From: Bacillota bacterium
Lineage (GTDB): Bacteria > Bacillota > Limnochordia > Limnochordales > DUMU01
DNA: 64,000 nt
Assembly: GCA_012839805.1 (NCBI GenBank)
Contig: DUMU01000048.1
Span: 62,001-126,000 of the forward strand
Direction: 5' to 3'
Positions within the stretch are counted from its first letter, which is position 1. Each line of letters begins with the position of its first letter. The notes beneath the pieces are model-generated. The model saw only the letters and a list, made by a program, of their open reading frames with translations. It had not been told where the DNA came from and did not search any database. Shown piece by piece: positions 26,113 through 34,157 of the stretch. The translations under genes were made by a program, and so were the position numbers.

Positions 26113-28608
26113 TCATTCCCACTGCCCCGGGACATCATCCGGGGTGAGGATTTCGGCCGTACCGTCAGTGTTCCTTACCCAGACCGCGAAGTTGGTCTCG
26201 GCAGTAAAGCGTTGCGGCCGGTCTTCATCCGGCCCGCCTTGCGGAGTGAGGGTCACATCGATCCCGCCAAAGCCGGCCAAGGCCGCTCCCAACCATTGCC
26301 CTTGCTTCAGGTGGAGTATGGAGACCCGCCCCGGCGAAAGGATGGTCTTCAACTCCCAGCCCCGTCCCTGCTCGTCCGGGAAATTGACTGCGAGGCGCTG
26401 CGGTCGGCCCGAGCGGTTGACGAGGAAGAGGAATGTGCCGCCCTCACCGGTTCGGCGGAATACAATCACCTCCTCCCCGAGCCTGCCGGCCGGCAGGGGG
26501 GTCTTGGAAGACAGGTCGGTCACCCGGATAGCCGGAATTACTCCTGCCTGCTCCAACCAACGAGCGAGCCCGACCCCGTCGCCACCCTGCTGCGGCACCT
26601 GATTGGCCAGGCCCAGATCGGCGGGGGCCACGGCGGTACCGAGGACCTCAGCCAGCAACTCGAAAGGTTGGAAATCCTCATCAAACTCCGGCATCTGCCC
26701 GATCAGGAGCAGCCGCCCCCCGGTGCGCGCAAATCCGGCCAGTGCCTCCTGTTCGTGACGACCCAGATAATCCCAGGACCAGAAGATAACCGCCTGATAC
26801 CGTGACAGATCCGCTGCCGAGGCCCGCGTCAGATCGACCAGCTCGAATTCCACCCCGTTCTTGAGTAGGGCCCCCATGAGCAACTGCGTCGATGCCCAGG
26901 CATCCGCCACCGGCGGCTGGCCTTCCGGCAACGTCTCCATCTCCCGCCCCACGAGGCGCGCGACCGTATGGGCCGGCAGCTTACCCCACTCCCGGTAGAC
27001 TCGTTCCTCGTTATAGTGAGCATAGTAGGCGATGGCTACCGAGGCCGGCATCCGTGTCTGCACCAGATCCGCTCCGCTGCGCTCCAGGAAAAGCGAGAGC
27101 CGCCTGAGCGATTCATAGGCCGCCGACCCCGTCTCTCCCTGTGCCCCAATCGGCGCGGAACCGGGATACGGAAGCGGGCTGTTGCTGTATGGCTCACCGC
27201 CAACCAGCGGATTGTACGATCCATTGACCACCGGGTAGATGTTGACCCCGTTGAGCACCGTCGTGACATAGCGGGTGAGAAAGTCGAACTCCCCCTCGCT
27301 TCCCCATCCCCAGTTGATTTCGGGGGCATAAAGCGGCGAATTGGGGGCGCGGGCTGCTAGCAGTTGGGCTCGGAAGAGGCCCCGCACGAAGTCGGCATAT
27401 GAACGGAGCGGATGTTGGGGCAGCCAGTAATTCACACCCACCCACATGATGGAGTCCATAGCAGCATAGTCCGTAGGCGCTTCATCTTCCAGCATGAGGA
27501 AGTTCTGATAGAAGGGAACGTGAATCCCCGCCCGGTGCAGGAGTTCCCCGTACACCCGCAATGTCTCCGCCCCATACCAGTTCTTGAATTGCACCCAATC
27601 GCGGAAAGGCAGCCACCGAGCAAGTCTATCCGTAGAGGGGGTAGTGCCCACTGCGACCGCTCGTTCCCGTCCCGGCGGTAACACCTGTTCCCAGCTGGTG
27701 TAGTCGCGGTCGTGCAAGGCGTTGTACCGGGCGAGCGTCCGGTAACGCTCCCTGAGCCAGTGGCGGTAAAGCTCGATTTCGGCCGGGTTGTAGCCCCAGG
27801 AGTACGGGTCGGCCAGCTCGCTTGTGCTGTAGGGGATCTCGTTCTCCACCTGAACGGCCAGAAGTGGCCCGGCCGGCGCCTGCCAGCCCCGCAATACCTC
27901 GGCCACCCTTTCGAACCAGTCGGCTACGGCCGCCACGTAAGCAGGGTGTAGATAGGCCGGCAACGGCTTTCCGTCCTGCCGGAAGCCGACCTGACGCCCG
28001 GCGGCGTCGAGCGTTACCGTCTCCGGGTGTTGGCTCGTGAACCAATCCGGGATTCCGCCGTGCTTTACCTCAGCACAGATGAAAGGCCCCGGTTTGGCAA
28101 TGGCATACATCCCCCGCTCGCGGATGAGTTGAAGCAGATACACAAGATTGCGGTTGGGATCGGTCTGCCCGGTAAAATCCGCCTGCCCGGGGGCTGGCAT
28201 GTGCCAGTTCCACGGAACGTAGAACGTAACGATCTTCACGCCCGCGGCTTTAACCTTGTCCAGGCGATCGGGCCACTCGGAGGCTGGAATACGGTAGTAG
28301 GGAAACTCCCCGGACAGCAAAAAGACGGGTTCTCCGTTCAAGAGGAAGTACCTGTCCGCTGCCTTCAAGGAGTGGCCGGTATGTGTTTCTAACGCCCCGC
28401 GCACTGCATCGCTACTCCTTTCCGCCGCATAACCCTGGAACATCGGACCTGTGGCCGGAGGAAACCACTGGAATAGCAGCGCCAAAACCAGCGCCGTTCC
28501 GGACGGCGCCCACCGGCTTATTCGAGACAATGGGCCCGGCGACGTCACGCAAGCCGCCCCCTTCGCCCCGAGCTGAAAAAGCGGGCGGAGGAGAGACGCG
28601 CGGCTCAT
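26113..28608 (-). CDS. GH35-like beta-galactosidase family protein, secreted
   Basis: An 831-aa protein. After a basic leader there is a hydrophobic segment (about residues 36-50), then a GH35-type TIM barrel: YFLLNGEPVFLLSGEFPYYR, KAAGVKIVTFYVPWNWHMPA, AKPGPFICAEVKHGGIPDW and the acid/base strand LLAVQVENEIPY (E257 likely). A nucleophile candidate is in LYAPEINWGWG. The C-terminal third has GH42-like trimerisation and beta features (SAADLSRYQAVIFWSWDYLG, GRLLLIGQMPEFDEDF). Family members cut terminal beta-galactosides and, in some bacteria, other beta-glycosides; adjacency to GH3 and an SBP suggests a beta-linked heteroglycan. No strong ribosome-binding site precedes ATG 28608. Confidence 0.85.
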   Translation of the reverse strand: MSRASLLRPLFQLGAKGAACVTSPGPLSRISRWAPSGTALVLALLFQWFPPATGPMFQGYAAERSSDAVRGALETHTGHSLKAADRYFLLNGEPVFLLSGEFPYYRIPASEWPDRLDKVKAAGVKIVTFYVPWNWHMPAPGQADFTGQTDPNRNLVYLLQLIRERGMYAIAKPGPFICAEVKHGGIPDWFTSQHPETVTLDAAGRQVGFRQDGKPLPAYLHPAYVAAVADWFERVAEVLRGWQAPAGPLLAVQVENEIPYSTSELADPYSWGYNPAEIELYRHWLRERYRTLARYNALHDRDYTSWEQVLPPGRERAVAVGTTPSTDRLARWLPFRDWVQFKNWYGAETLRVYGELLHRAGIHVPFYQNFLMLEDEAPTDYAAMDSIMWVGVNYWLPQHPLRSYADFVRGLFRAQLLAARAPNSPLYAPEINWGWGSEGEFDFLTRYVTTVLNGVNIYPVVNGSYNPLVGGEPYSNSPLPYPGSAPIGAQGETGSAAYESLRRLSLFLERSGADLVQTRMPASVAIAYYAHYNEERVYREWGKLPAHTVARLVGREMETLPEGQPPVADAWASTQLLMGALLKNGVEFELVDLTRASAADLSRYQAVIFWSWDYLGRHEQEALAGFARTGGRLLLIGQMPEFDEDFQPFELLAEVLGTAVAPADLGLANQVPQQGGDGVGLARWLEQAGVIPAIRVTDLSSKTPLPAGRLGEEVIVFRRTGEGGTFLFLVNRSGRPQRLAVNFPDEQGRGWELKTILSPGRVSILHLKQGQWLGAALAGFGGIDVTLTPQGGPDEDRPQRFTAETNFAVWVRNTDGTAEILTPDDVPGQWE

Positions 28609-28652
28609 CTTTTACAGAAGCAGGCGCTCTTCTCCGCCCCGGATTCTTCTCA

Positions 28653-29957
28653 TCACTTAAGGCCCATGATCTGCTTTACCTGCGGCATGATCGCGGCGAG
28701 GGCCTCGTCCACGCCTATCCTGCCGTTGAACATCTCCCAGAAGGGTCCCCACGTAGCGTCCATCACTTTACCGAACTCCGGAAAGACCGGTTCGAGGTAA
28801 CCGTGTTGCACGGCCTCGACGAAGATCATGTTGTGTTCGGGCGGGGTGGAATTGATGAACTCCTTGGAGGTGGCAGCCGAAATGCGCGAAGGTAGCACCT
28901 GGCCGCGAGCCGCCAGCTTGAGCTGCGCCTGCGGGCTGGCGAGCCACTTGAGGAGTCGCCAGGCCGCCTGCTTTTTGGTGGAGCCGGCAGAGATCACGTA
29001 AACGCCGGTGAAGAGGGCCGTGCCCTGCCGCACCTTGTAGGGCATCACTACCGCATCGAAGTTGAACTTTTCAGTCTTCCGAAGTCCCGGCACTACCCAG
29101 CGCCCCGAAGGATACATCGCCGCCTGTCCCTGTACGAAGAGCCCCCAGTGACCACCGAGAGCGTTAGCCTGGTCCGGGCTGGGCACGACCTTGTGAACGT
29201 GGATGAGGTCGCAGAAGAACTTCAAACCCTCCCGGGCCTGGGGCGAATCGAAGCGCGGTTCCTTGTAGTCGGGAGAAAAGATCTCACCACCGTTGGTCAG
29301 GATCCAGGGGAACCATAGGCCCCACCACCAGTCCGTGCTCATGCCATACCGAGGTGTCGGAGCGTTCGGTGCACTCAACTTACGGGAAACCGAGAGGAAA
29401 TTGTCCCAGGTCCATGCCTTCCGGTCATGGTAGTCGTTGGGAGACAGCAGACCAGCGTTGGAGAAACTATCAACGTTATAGTAGAGCACGAGCGGGGAAA
29501 CGTCGCGCGGGATTCCGTAAAGCCCTCCCTGCCAACGGAAGGGGTTGACAATGCTTGGGAAGAAGTCGGCGAGCTTGAAGTCAGGGTCCTTTTCGATGAA
29601 CGGTGTGAGATCCGCCAGCGCACCATCCCGTATCAATTGTGCGGAGTTCGTGCCTCCGTACCAGAAGATGTCAGGCGCAGTGCCGGTGGCGATCATGGAT
29701 ATGATCTTTTCGAAGTAATTGCCGGTAAGCTCCAGGAACTCGACCTTCACATCTTTGTTCGCTGCCTGGAAGTCTTCGATTAAGGCCCGGTAATTGGCCA
29801 CCTCTTCCACGTCACCGGTCATCATGCTAAAACTGATCTTGGTTACGGCAGCACCGCTGCTTGTTGTACTCGCCGCCAGGGTGGGAGCACCTGAAAGCAA
29901 TTGCCCCACCAGTAAAAAGAGCGACAGCGTCGAGACCAGGTTTATCGTCTTTCTCAT
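28653..29957 (-). CDS. Extracellular solute-binding protein (family 1, sugar type)
   Basis: The 434-aa protein starts at ATG 29957 after AAAGGAG. Its signal peptide (about residues 1-29, LVSTLSLFLLVGQLLSGAPT) has no Cys. Landmarks are SMIATGTAPDIFWYGGTN and LYGIPRDVSPLVLYYNVDSF, the latter the typical sugar-SBP stretch. First gene of a three-gene minus-strand operon, SBP–GH35-like–GH3, with 44 bp and 109 bp gaps. No permease genes are present in or near the operon. A CebR/CelR-like site lies 275 bp upstream. Confidence 0.92.
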   Translation of the reverse strand: MRKTINLVSTLSLFLLVGQLLSGAPTLAASTTSSGAAVTKISFSMMTGDVEEVANYRALIEDFQAANKDVKVEFLELTGNYFEKIISMIATGTAPDIFWYGGTNSAQLIRDGALADLTPFIEKDPDFKLADFFPSIVNPFRWQGGLYGIPRDVSPLVLYYNVDSFSNAGLLSPNDYHDRKAWTWDNFLSVSRKLSAPNAPTPRYGMSTDWWWGLWFPWILTNGGEIFSPDYKEPRFDSPQAREGLKFFCDLIHVHKVVPSPDQANALGGHWGLFVQGQAAMYPSGRWVVPGLRKTEKFNFDAVVMPYKVRQGTALFTGVYVISAGSTKKQAAWRLLKWLASPQAQLKLAARGQVLPSRISAATSKEFINSTPPEHNMIFVEAVQHGYLEPVFPEFGKVMDATWGPFWEMFNGRIGVDEALAAIMPQVKQIMGLK

Positions 29958-30468
29958 GATTTACACTCCTTTCCGGTATGGAATTGCGCAGCGTCCAAGC
30001 CAATGAGCCGACCTGACCACGTCTAAATCCCTGCGGACAAACTACCAAGGTGTGAGACGCCTCTTCCTTCTTCCTACCCTCCGTTCCCCCCGACACACCT
30101 CCTCTCCTGAACGAAGCTCCGTATAGGTAACCCTCTGCCACACACCGGGCGCGAAGAAAGCAATGCGGGCTCTCGGCGGTGACACGATGGTGGCCAAGGT
30201 TCCGGCGACAACGCGATGGAGACCGCCGTCGTGGGAACGCTCCCAAATGATAATTCGCCGCGGTCACCCAGTTTCCTTCTGCGAATCTCTCATTGGCCAA
30301 GATCCACCCGCACCCGCAAGTCGGCCGGGCAAGTGAGCCGTGGCGCGGGGACAATGGGGCCCGCGTCCTCGCCCGGTCAACCCGTTGGCGAGACCCGCAA
30401 GCAGGCCCTGGCAACACCGCCTTCGCTTCACATGCTAGAATCAGCGTGAAGAGAGGAGGGACTTGCTT
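29958..30468. other. Divergent intergenic region between SBP operon and MntA/HepT
   Basis: About 510 bp with no convincing gene on either strand. It holds a CebR/CelR-like operator at 30232-30245. A TAGAAT hexamer (30436-30441) might be the -10 box for the toxin-antitoxin pair, but no matching -35 box is seen. Confidence 0.6.
30232..30245. promoter_or_regulatory. CebR/CelR-like LacI-family operator
   Basis: TGGGAACGCTCCCA differs by one base (A for G at position 6) from the CebR/CelR operator. It lies upstream of the minus-strand SBP–GH35-like–GH3 operon and shares 12 of 14 bases with the site before the SBP at 20761. Confidence 0.65.
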
Positions 30469-30933
30469 TTGGAAGAAGGCTTCCGGCTGGAAGAAGCCAT
30501 CCGAACCTTTTTTGCGGACAAGGATGTGGAGCTCGTATACCTCTTCGGATCGCGTGCCGCGGGGAGGAATACTGAAGATAGCGACGTTGATGTGGCGGTC
30601 CTCCTGCAGTATCCACCGCACCGGGCCAGTTCTCTTTCGGAAGCAGAAGCCCGCCTGCAACTCCGCCTCGATTGGAGCGGGGAGCTCGGCCGCATTCTCG
30701 GGCTCCCGGTCGATCTCATCCTGCTCGACGATGCACCTCCACTTTTGGCAATGGAGGTAATCGACGGGGGCCGGGTGCTCTGGGAGCGCCCGGGTACACC
30801 CAGGATTTCATATGAAGTGCAGGTGGCAAGCTGCTACATGGATACCGCACCTCTCCGTCACTTCTTCAACAAAGCCTATATCCCCAGCTCTCAGCCGGAA
30901 GCGGATATTCTCGCAGGGGGGAATTGTTCATGA
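30469..30933 (+). CDS. mntA: MntA-type nucleotidyltransferase antitoxin
   Basis: A roughly 154-aa protein with the minimal nucleotidyltransferase signature GSX10DXD: FGSRAAGRNTEDSDVDVAVL. MntA antitoxins AMPylate the partner HepT toxin on tyrosine to switch it off. TTG 30469 is chosen because AGAGGAGGG (30451-30459) lies about nine bases upstream; TTG 30463 is in frame but too close to it. The C-terminus is somewhat longer than the usual 100-140 aa. The stop overlaps the hepT start as ATGA, so the pair is translationally coupled. Confidence 0.85.
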   Translation: MEEGFRLEEAIRTFFADKDVELVYLFGSRAAGRNTEDSDVDVAVLLQYPPHRASSLSEAEARLQLRLDWSGELGRILGLPVDLILLDDAPPLLAMEVIDGGRVLWERPGTPRISYEVQVASCYMDTAPLRHFFNKAYIPSSQPEADILAGGNCS

Positions 30934-31385
30934 CCGAAGACGTGGTACGGGATCGGCTGGCCCACATCGGCTACTGCCTACATCTTCTCGACCGGATTAG
31001 GACCATGTCTTTCGAAGAGTGGCACTCCGATCCCTGGGTGTATGCCGGCAGCCTCCGTTATCTCCAGGAGGCCATAGAAGCTGCCCTTGACGTAGCGCAG
31101 TACCTGGATCGCGCTCATGGCTGGGGGCGTCCGAAAGAGTACGGAGAGGCCATGCGCATTTGTACCGAGCATCTAAGAATGGATGAAGCCACTCGCACCC
31201 GCCTTGTATCCATGGCCAGGTTTAGGAATATCCTGGTTCACGAATATGCCGATCTGGACGACCGGCTGGTCTTCAGCCTTCTGACCCATCGCCTGGACGA
31301 TCTGTCCGTGTTTTCTCAGGCCGTGGATCGCTTTCTGTCTGCCGATCGGCAGTCAAGAGCCGGTGACGACGTACGAAGCGAGTAA
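30930..31385 (+). CDS. hepT: HepT-type (DUF86) HEPN toxin
   Basis: A 151-aa helical HEPN protein with the RX4HXY RNase motif in RFRNILVHEYADLDD (R99, H104, Y106). The Tyr is the residue AMPylated by MntA in characterised pairs. ATG 30930 overlaps the end of mntA. HepT toxins cleave RNA (mRNA or the 4-nt end of tRNA) when free. The pair is placed between two polysaccharide operons on the opposite strand and may stabilise this accessory region. Confidence 0.9.
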   Translation: MTEDVVRDRLAHIGYCLHLLDRIRTMSFEEWHSDPWVYAGSLRYLQEAIEAALDVAQYLDRAHGWGRPKEYGEAMRICTEHLRMDEATRTRLVSMARFRNILVHEYADLDDRLVFSLLTHRLDDLSVFSQAVDRFLSADRQSRAGDDVRSE

Positions 31386-31388
31386 CCA

Positions 31389-31421
31389 CGGCCGGCCGCC
31401 CGAGAAGAAGGTGGCCGGCCG
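31389..31421. terminator. Bidirectional stem-loop between hepT and GH94 genes
   Basis: A 12-bp stem with one G·U pair (cggccggccgcc / ggtggccggccg) and a 9-nt loop lies between the convergent hepT and GH94 genes. There is no U-tract. Confidence 0.7.
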
Positions 31422-31431
31422 GTGACAGCGC

Positions 31432-33990
31432 CTACTTCCCCAAGACGACCTCCACCGTGTGAATTGCCTCCTTGCCGCCACCCGTGCCGGCAGGCCCGCT
31501 TTTGCTTGTGCCCGTGCCCTCCACTTCACGGACCGCGATGACCACGCCGTCGTTTTCACCCTCAGCCATACTCTCACCCGCACTCCTGCCGGCGCTGCCC
31601 GCACCCGGGCCTTCTCCGGCCCGGTCAACCACCAGCCGGCCGTTCACCCAGACCTGCTTCACGCCGCGGGACACATGGTCGGGGTTTCGCACCCGGATTA
31701 CATACGTTGCGCCCCGGAACTGCCGGCGCACCGTGAACCCGTCCCACTCCGCCGGCACACAAGGATCGATTCTCAGCCCTTCGTACTCCGGCCTGATCCC
31801 CAGGAGCCATTCGGTGCTCACCCGGAAGAGCCAGGCCGCGGAGCCCGTGTACCAGGTCCAGCCGCCCTCGCCAAAGGTGGGAGCATCCGGCCCGGCTACG
31901 TGCCCCGGCGTCACGTATGGCTCGACCTTGTAGAGGTCGGGCTGGAGACCCCGGTAGACCGGGCAAAACGAACGGTAAAGCTGCCAGGCCCATTCGTCCT
32001 CGTGAGCTCGCACCGCCGCCCAGACCGCCCACGTCGCGGCATGGGTATACATTCCGCCATTCTCCCGTACGCCCGGCGCGTACCGGCTCAGATACCCGAT
32101 ACTCTCGTCCGGTTGGTGGTAAGCCGGCCACAGCAGGAGCGGCCCGTACTCACGGGCCAGGTACTCCTTGACGGCTCCTAGAGCCGCCGCGCGACGTTCA
32201 CCCTCGGCGGTGTCGTTGATGATGGCCCAGGTTTGGGCGTTCAAAAAGATTCGCGCCTCCTCGTTGGCAGCACTGCCCACCAGCGCCCCCTCATCCGTCG
32301 TCGCCCGCCAATACCACCGGCCGTCCCAGCCATAGCGGTTAACTGCTGCTTTGAGCGCCCTGGCCTCCTGCTCGTACCGTTCCTTGGTCTGCAAGTCACC
32401 CACGCGCCGGGCCACCTCGGCAAACTCCCGGAGCACGCCGTAGAGGAAATGCGCCAACCAGATGCTCTCGCCCCTGCCCTCTGCCCCCACCGCGTTCATG
32501 CCGTCGTTCCAATCGCCGTCCCCGATGAGCGGAAGTCCCCTCGGGCTGAGGCGGGCGAGCGAGTAGTCTATGGCCGCCCGGCAGTGTTGATATAGCGAAC
32601 TGCCCTCCTGCCGGGGGGCGCTGCTACCAGCATCCTGGCAGTCGTCCAGGTAAGGAATCGTCTCCGATAGAAACGCCCAGTCGCCGGTCTCTTTCAGGTA
32701 GTTCACCACCACAAACGGCAGCCAGAGGCGATTATCGGAGATCCGGTTGGCAAGCCCTGCCTCGGAAATCGGATGCCACCAGTGGAGCACGTTCCCCGCC
32801 CGGAACTGGTGGGCGGCGTGCAGGCGGATCTGCGCCTTGGTCAACTCAGGAGCGATCGGCAGGAAGACCTGGCTGTCCTGAAGCTGATCCCGGAAGCCGT
32901 ACGCCCCGCCGGTCTGGTAATAGGCCGTACGGCCCCAGAGCCGCCCGGAGATGGCCTGGTACTTGAGCCAGGTGTTGGTAAGCAGGTTGAAGGCGGGGTC
33001 GGGCGTCTCGACCACCATCGTGTCCAGTAGAGAGCGCCAAAAGTCTCGGGTCCTGGCCAACGACCGCTCGGCCTCCGCCACTGACTTGTACTTATGGATC
33101 AGGCCGTCGGCCTCCGGCCTCTTTCCTCGCTCTATCGCCCCGAGGACGAAAACCAGGGTGCACGTCTCGCCCGGGCGCAATTCCACCCGGTGGTGGAGGC
33201 TTGCCACCGCGTCGCCCCAGCGGCCCACCTTTCCTGATAGCCTTCCCTCCCGCACCGCCTTCGGTGCTACCAGACTCCCATACCTTCCCAAAAACGCCTC
33301 TTTATCGGCTTCGTAGCCGGCCGGAAGTTCACTTGTGCTGTGGAACGCCAAGTACTCCCAATCACGATTCCAGTGTTGTCCCTTGCGGTTGGGTAGCTCC
33401 CAGAGATGCTTCGTCGCCCACAGAGTGCCGCTTTCCGCCTCATACCAGGTCTCGATGAACGTCTTGTGGAATTCCCGGTGCCAATCCGGTGCAGCACCAA
33501 GGAGCCATTCAAAATAGGAGAAGAGGGAAAGGCGGCGTGCCTCTACACCTGCCCCTTCGTTCGTCAGGCGAACCAGCCAGATCTCGAGCGGCTCGCCGGG
33601 AGGCACGAAAACCACCAGTTCACTCTGGATCCCCCGGTAAACACTGGTGAACTGTGTGTATCCGATCCCATGTCGAGCTTCATAACTGGATGGCGTGTAA
33701 CCGACCGGTTTCCAGGTGACCGACCAGATCTCCCCCGTATCGTCGTCCCGCACGTACAGGTACTTACCCCAGTCATCCCGCACCAGGTCCTGTTCCCAAC
33801 GGGTGATACGATTCAGCGATGCATGGATCTTCCAGCTGTATCCCCCGCCCGTCTGGGAGATCACCAGCCCGTAGTCACCCGGGCGAGGACAGATCACGTT
33901 CACCCACGGGCGAGGTGTGTCCGGGCGCTTGATCACATACTCGTCCCGCTCGTCGTCGAAGTAGCCGTATTCCGTTTCAAAGTAATGCAT
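31432..33990 (-). CDS. GH94 family phosphorylase (cellobiose phosphorylase-like)
   Basis: The 852-aa protein starts at the ATG 33990; a GGTGGGGGG stretch precedes it and the upstream open frame looks non-coding. The N-terminus YGYFDDERDEYVIKRPDT, then PWVNVI, is close to cellobiose phosphorylases. The (alpha/alpha)6 barrel has the catalytic-acid motif GDWNDGMN (Asp near residue 493) and the conserved ENGGMYTHAATW. There is no signal peptide: the enzyme is cytoplasmic and would split imported beta-gluco-disaccharides or oligosaccharides with phosphate into alpha-glucose-1-phosphate and the shorter sugar. Linkage (beta-1,4, -1,3 or -1,2) cannot be read from these motifs. It needs imported substrate, so an importer must exist elsewhere. 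Confidence 0.92.
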   Translation of the reverse strand: MHYFETEYGYFDDERDEYVIKRPDTPRPWVNVICPRPGDYGLVISQTGGGYSWKIHASLNRITRWEQDLVRDDWGKYLYVRDDDTGEIWSVTWKPVGYTPSSYEARHGIGYTQFTSVYRGIQSELVVFVPPGEPLEIWLVRLTNEGAGVEARRLSLFSYFEWLLGAAPDWHREFHKTFIETWYEAESGTLWATKHLWELPNRKGQHWNRDWEYLAFHSTSELPAGYEADKEAFLGRYGSLVAPKAVREGRLSGKVGRWGDAVASLHHRVELRPGETCTLVFVLGAIERGKRPEADGLIHKYKSVAEAERSLARTRDFWRSLLDTMVVETPDPAFNLLTNTWLKYQAISGRLWGRTAYYQTGGAYGFRDQLQDSQVFLPIAPELTKAQIRLHAAHQFRAGNVLHWWHPISEAGLANRISDNRLWLPFVVVNYLKETGDWAFLSETIPYLDDCQDAGSSAPRQEGSSLYQHCRAAIDYSLARLSPRGLPLIGDGDWNDGMNAVGAEGRGESIWLAHFLYGVLREFAEVARRVGDLQTKERYEQEARALKAAVNRYGWDGRWYWRATTDEGALVGSAANEEARIFLNAQTWAIINDTAEGERRAAALGAVKEYLAREYGPLLLWPAYHQPDESIGYLSRYAPGVRENGGMYTHAATWAVWAAVRAHEDEWAWQLYRSFCPVYRGLQPDLYKVEPYVTPGHVAGPDAPTFGEGGWTWYTGSAAWLFRVSTEWLLGIRPEYEGLRIDPCVPAEWDGFTVRRQFRGATYVIRVRNPDHVSRGVKQVWVNGRLVVDRAGEGPGAGSAGRSAGESMAEGENDGVVIAVREVEGTGTSKSGPAGTGGGKEAIHTVEVVLGK

Positions 33991-34062
33991 ACTCGCCCCC
34001 CACCTTAATCCGGGCGGCTCGGCCGGCCACCCTTGACCGCCGGGCGGCCCTCCACGAGCAAA

Positions 34063-34085
34063 GGCAGGGGCTGTGTGCCCCTGCC
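34063..34085 (-). terminator. Stem-loop between the PF10091 and GH94 genes
   Basis: ggcaggggc and gcccctgcc form a perfect 9-bp stem with a 5-nt loop in the 167-bp gap; on the minus strand it is followed by a short T run (tttgctcg). It may partly terminate module C transcripts before GH94. Confidence 0.6.
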
Positions 34086-34157
34086 AATACACCTTTTGCG
34101 CCGCTGTACCGCACGCTTGAGACCTCAGCCCGGGCCGGCGCTGCCCACGGCTTCCCA

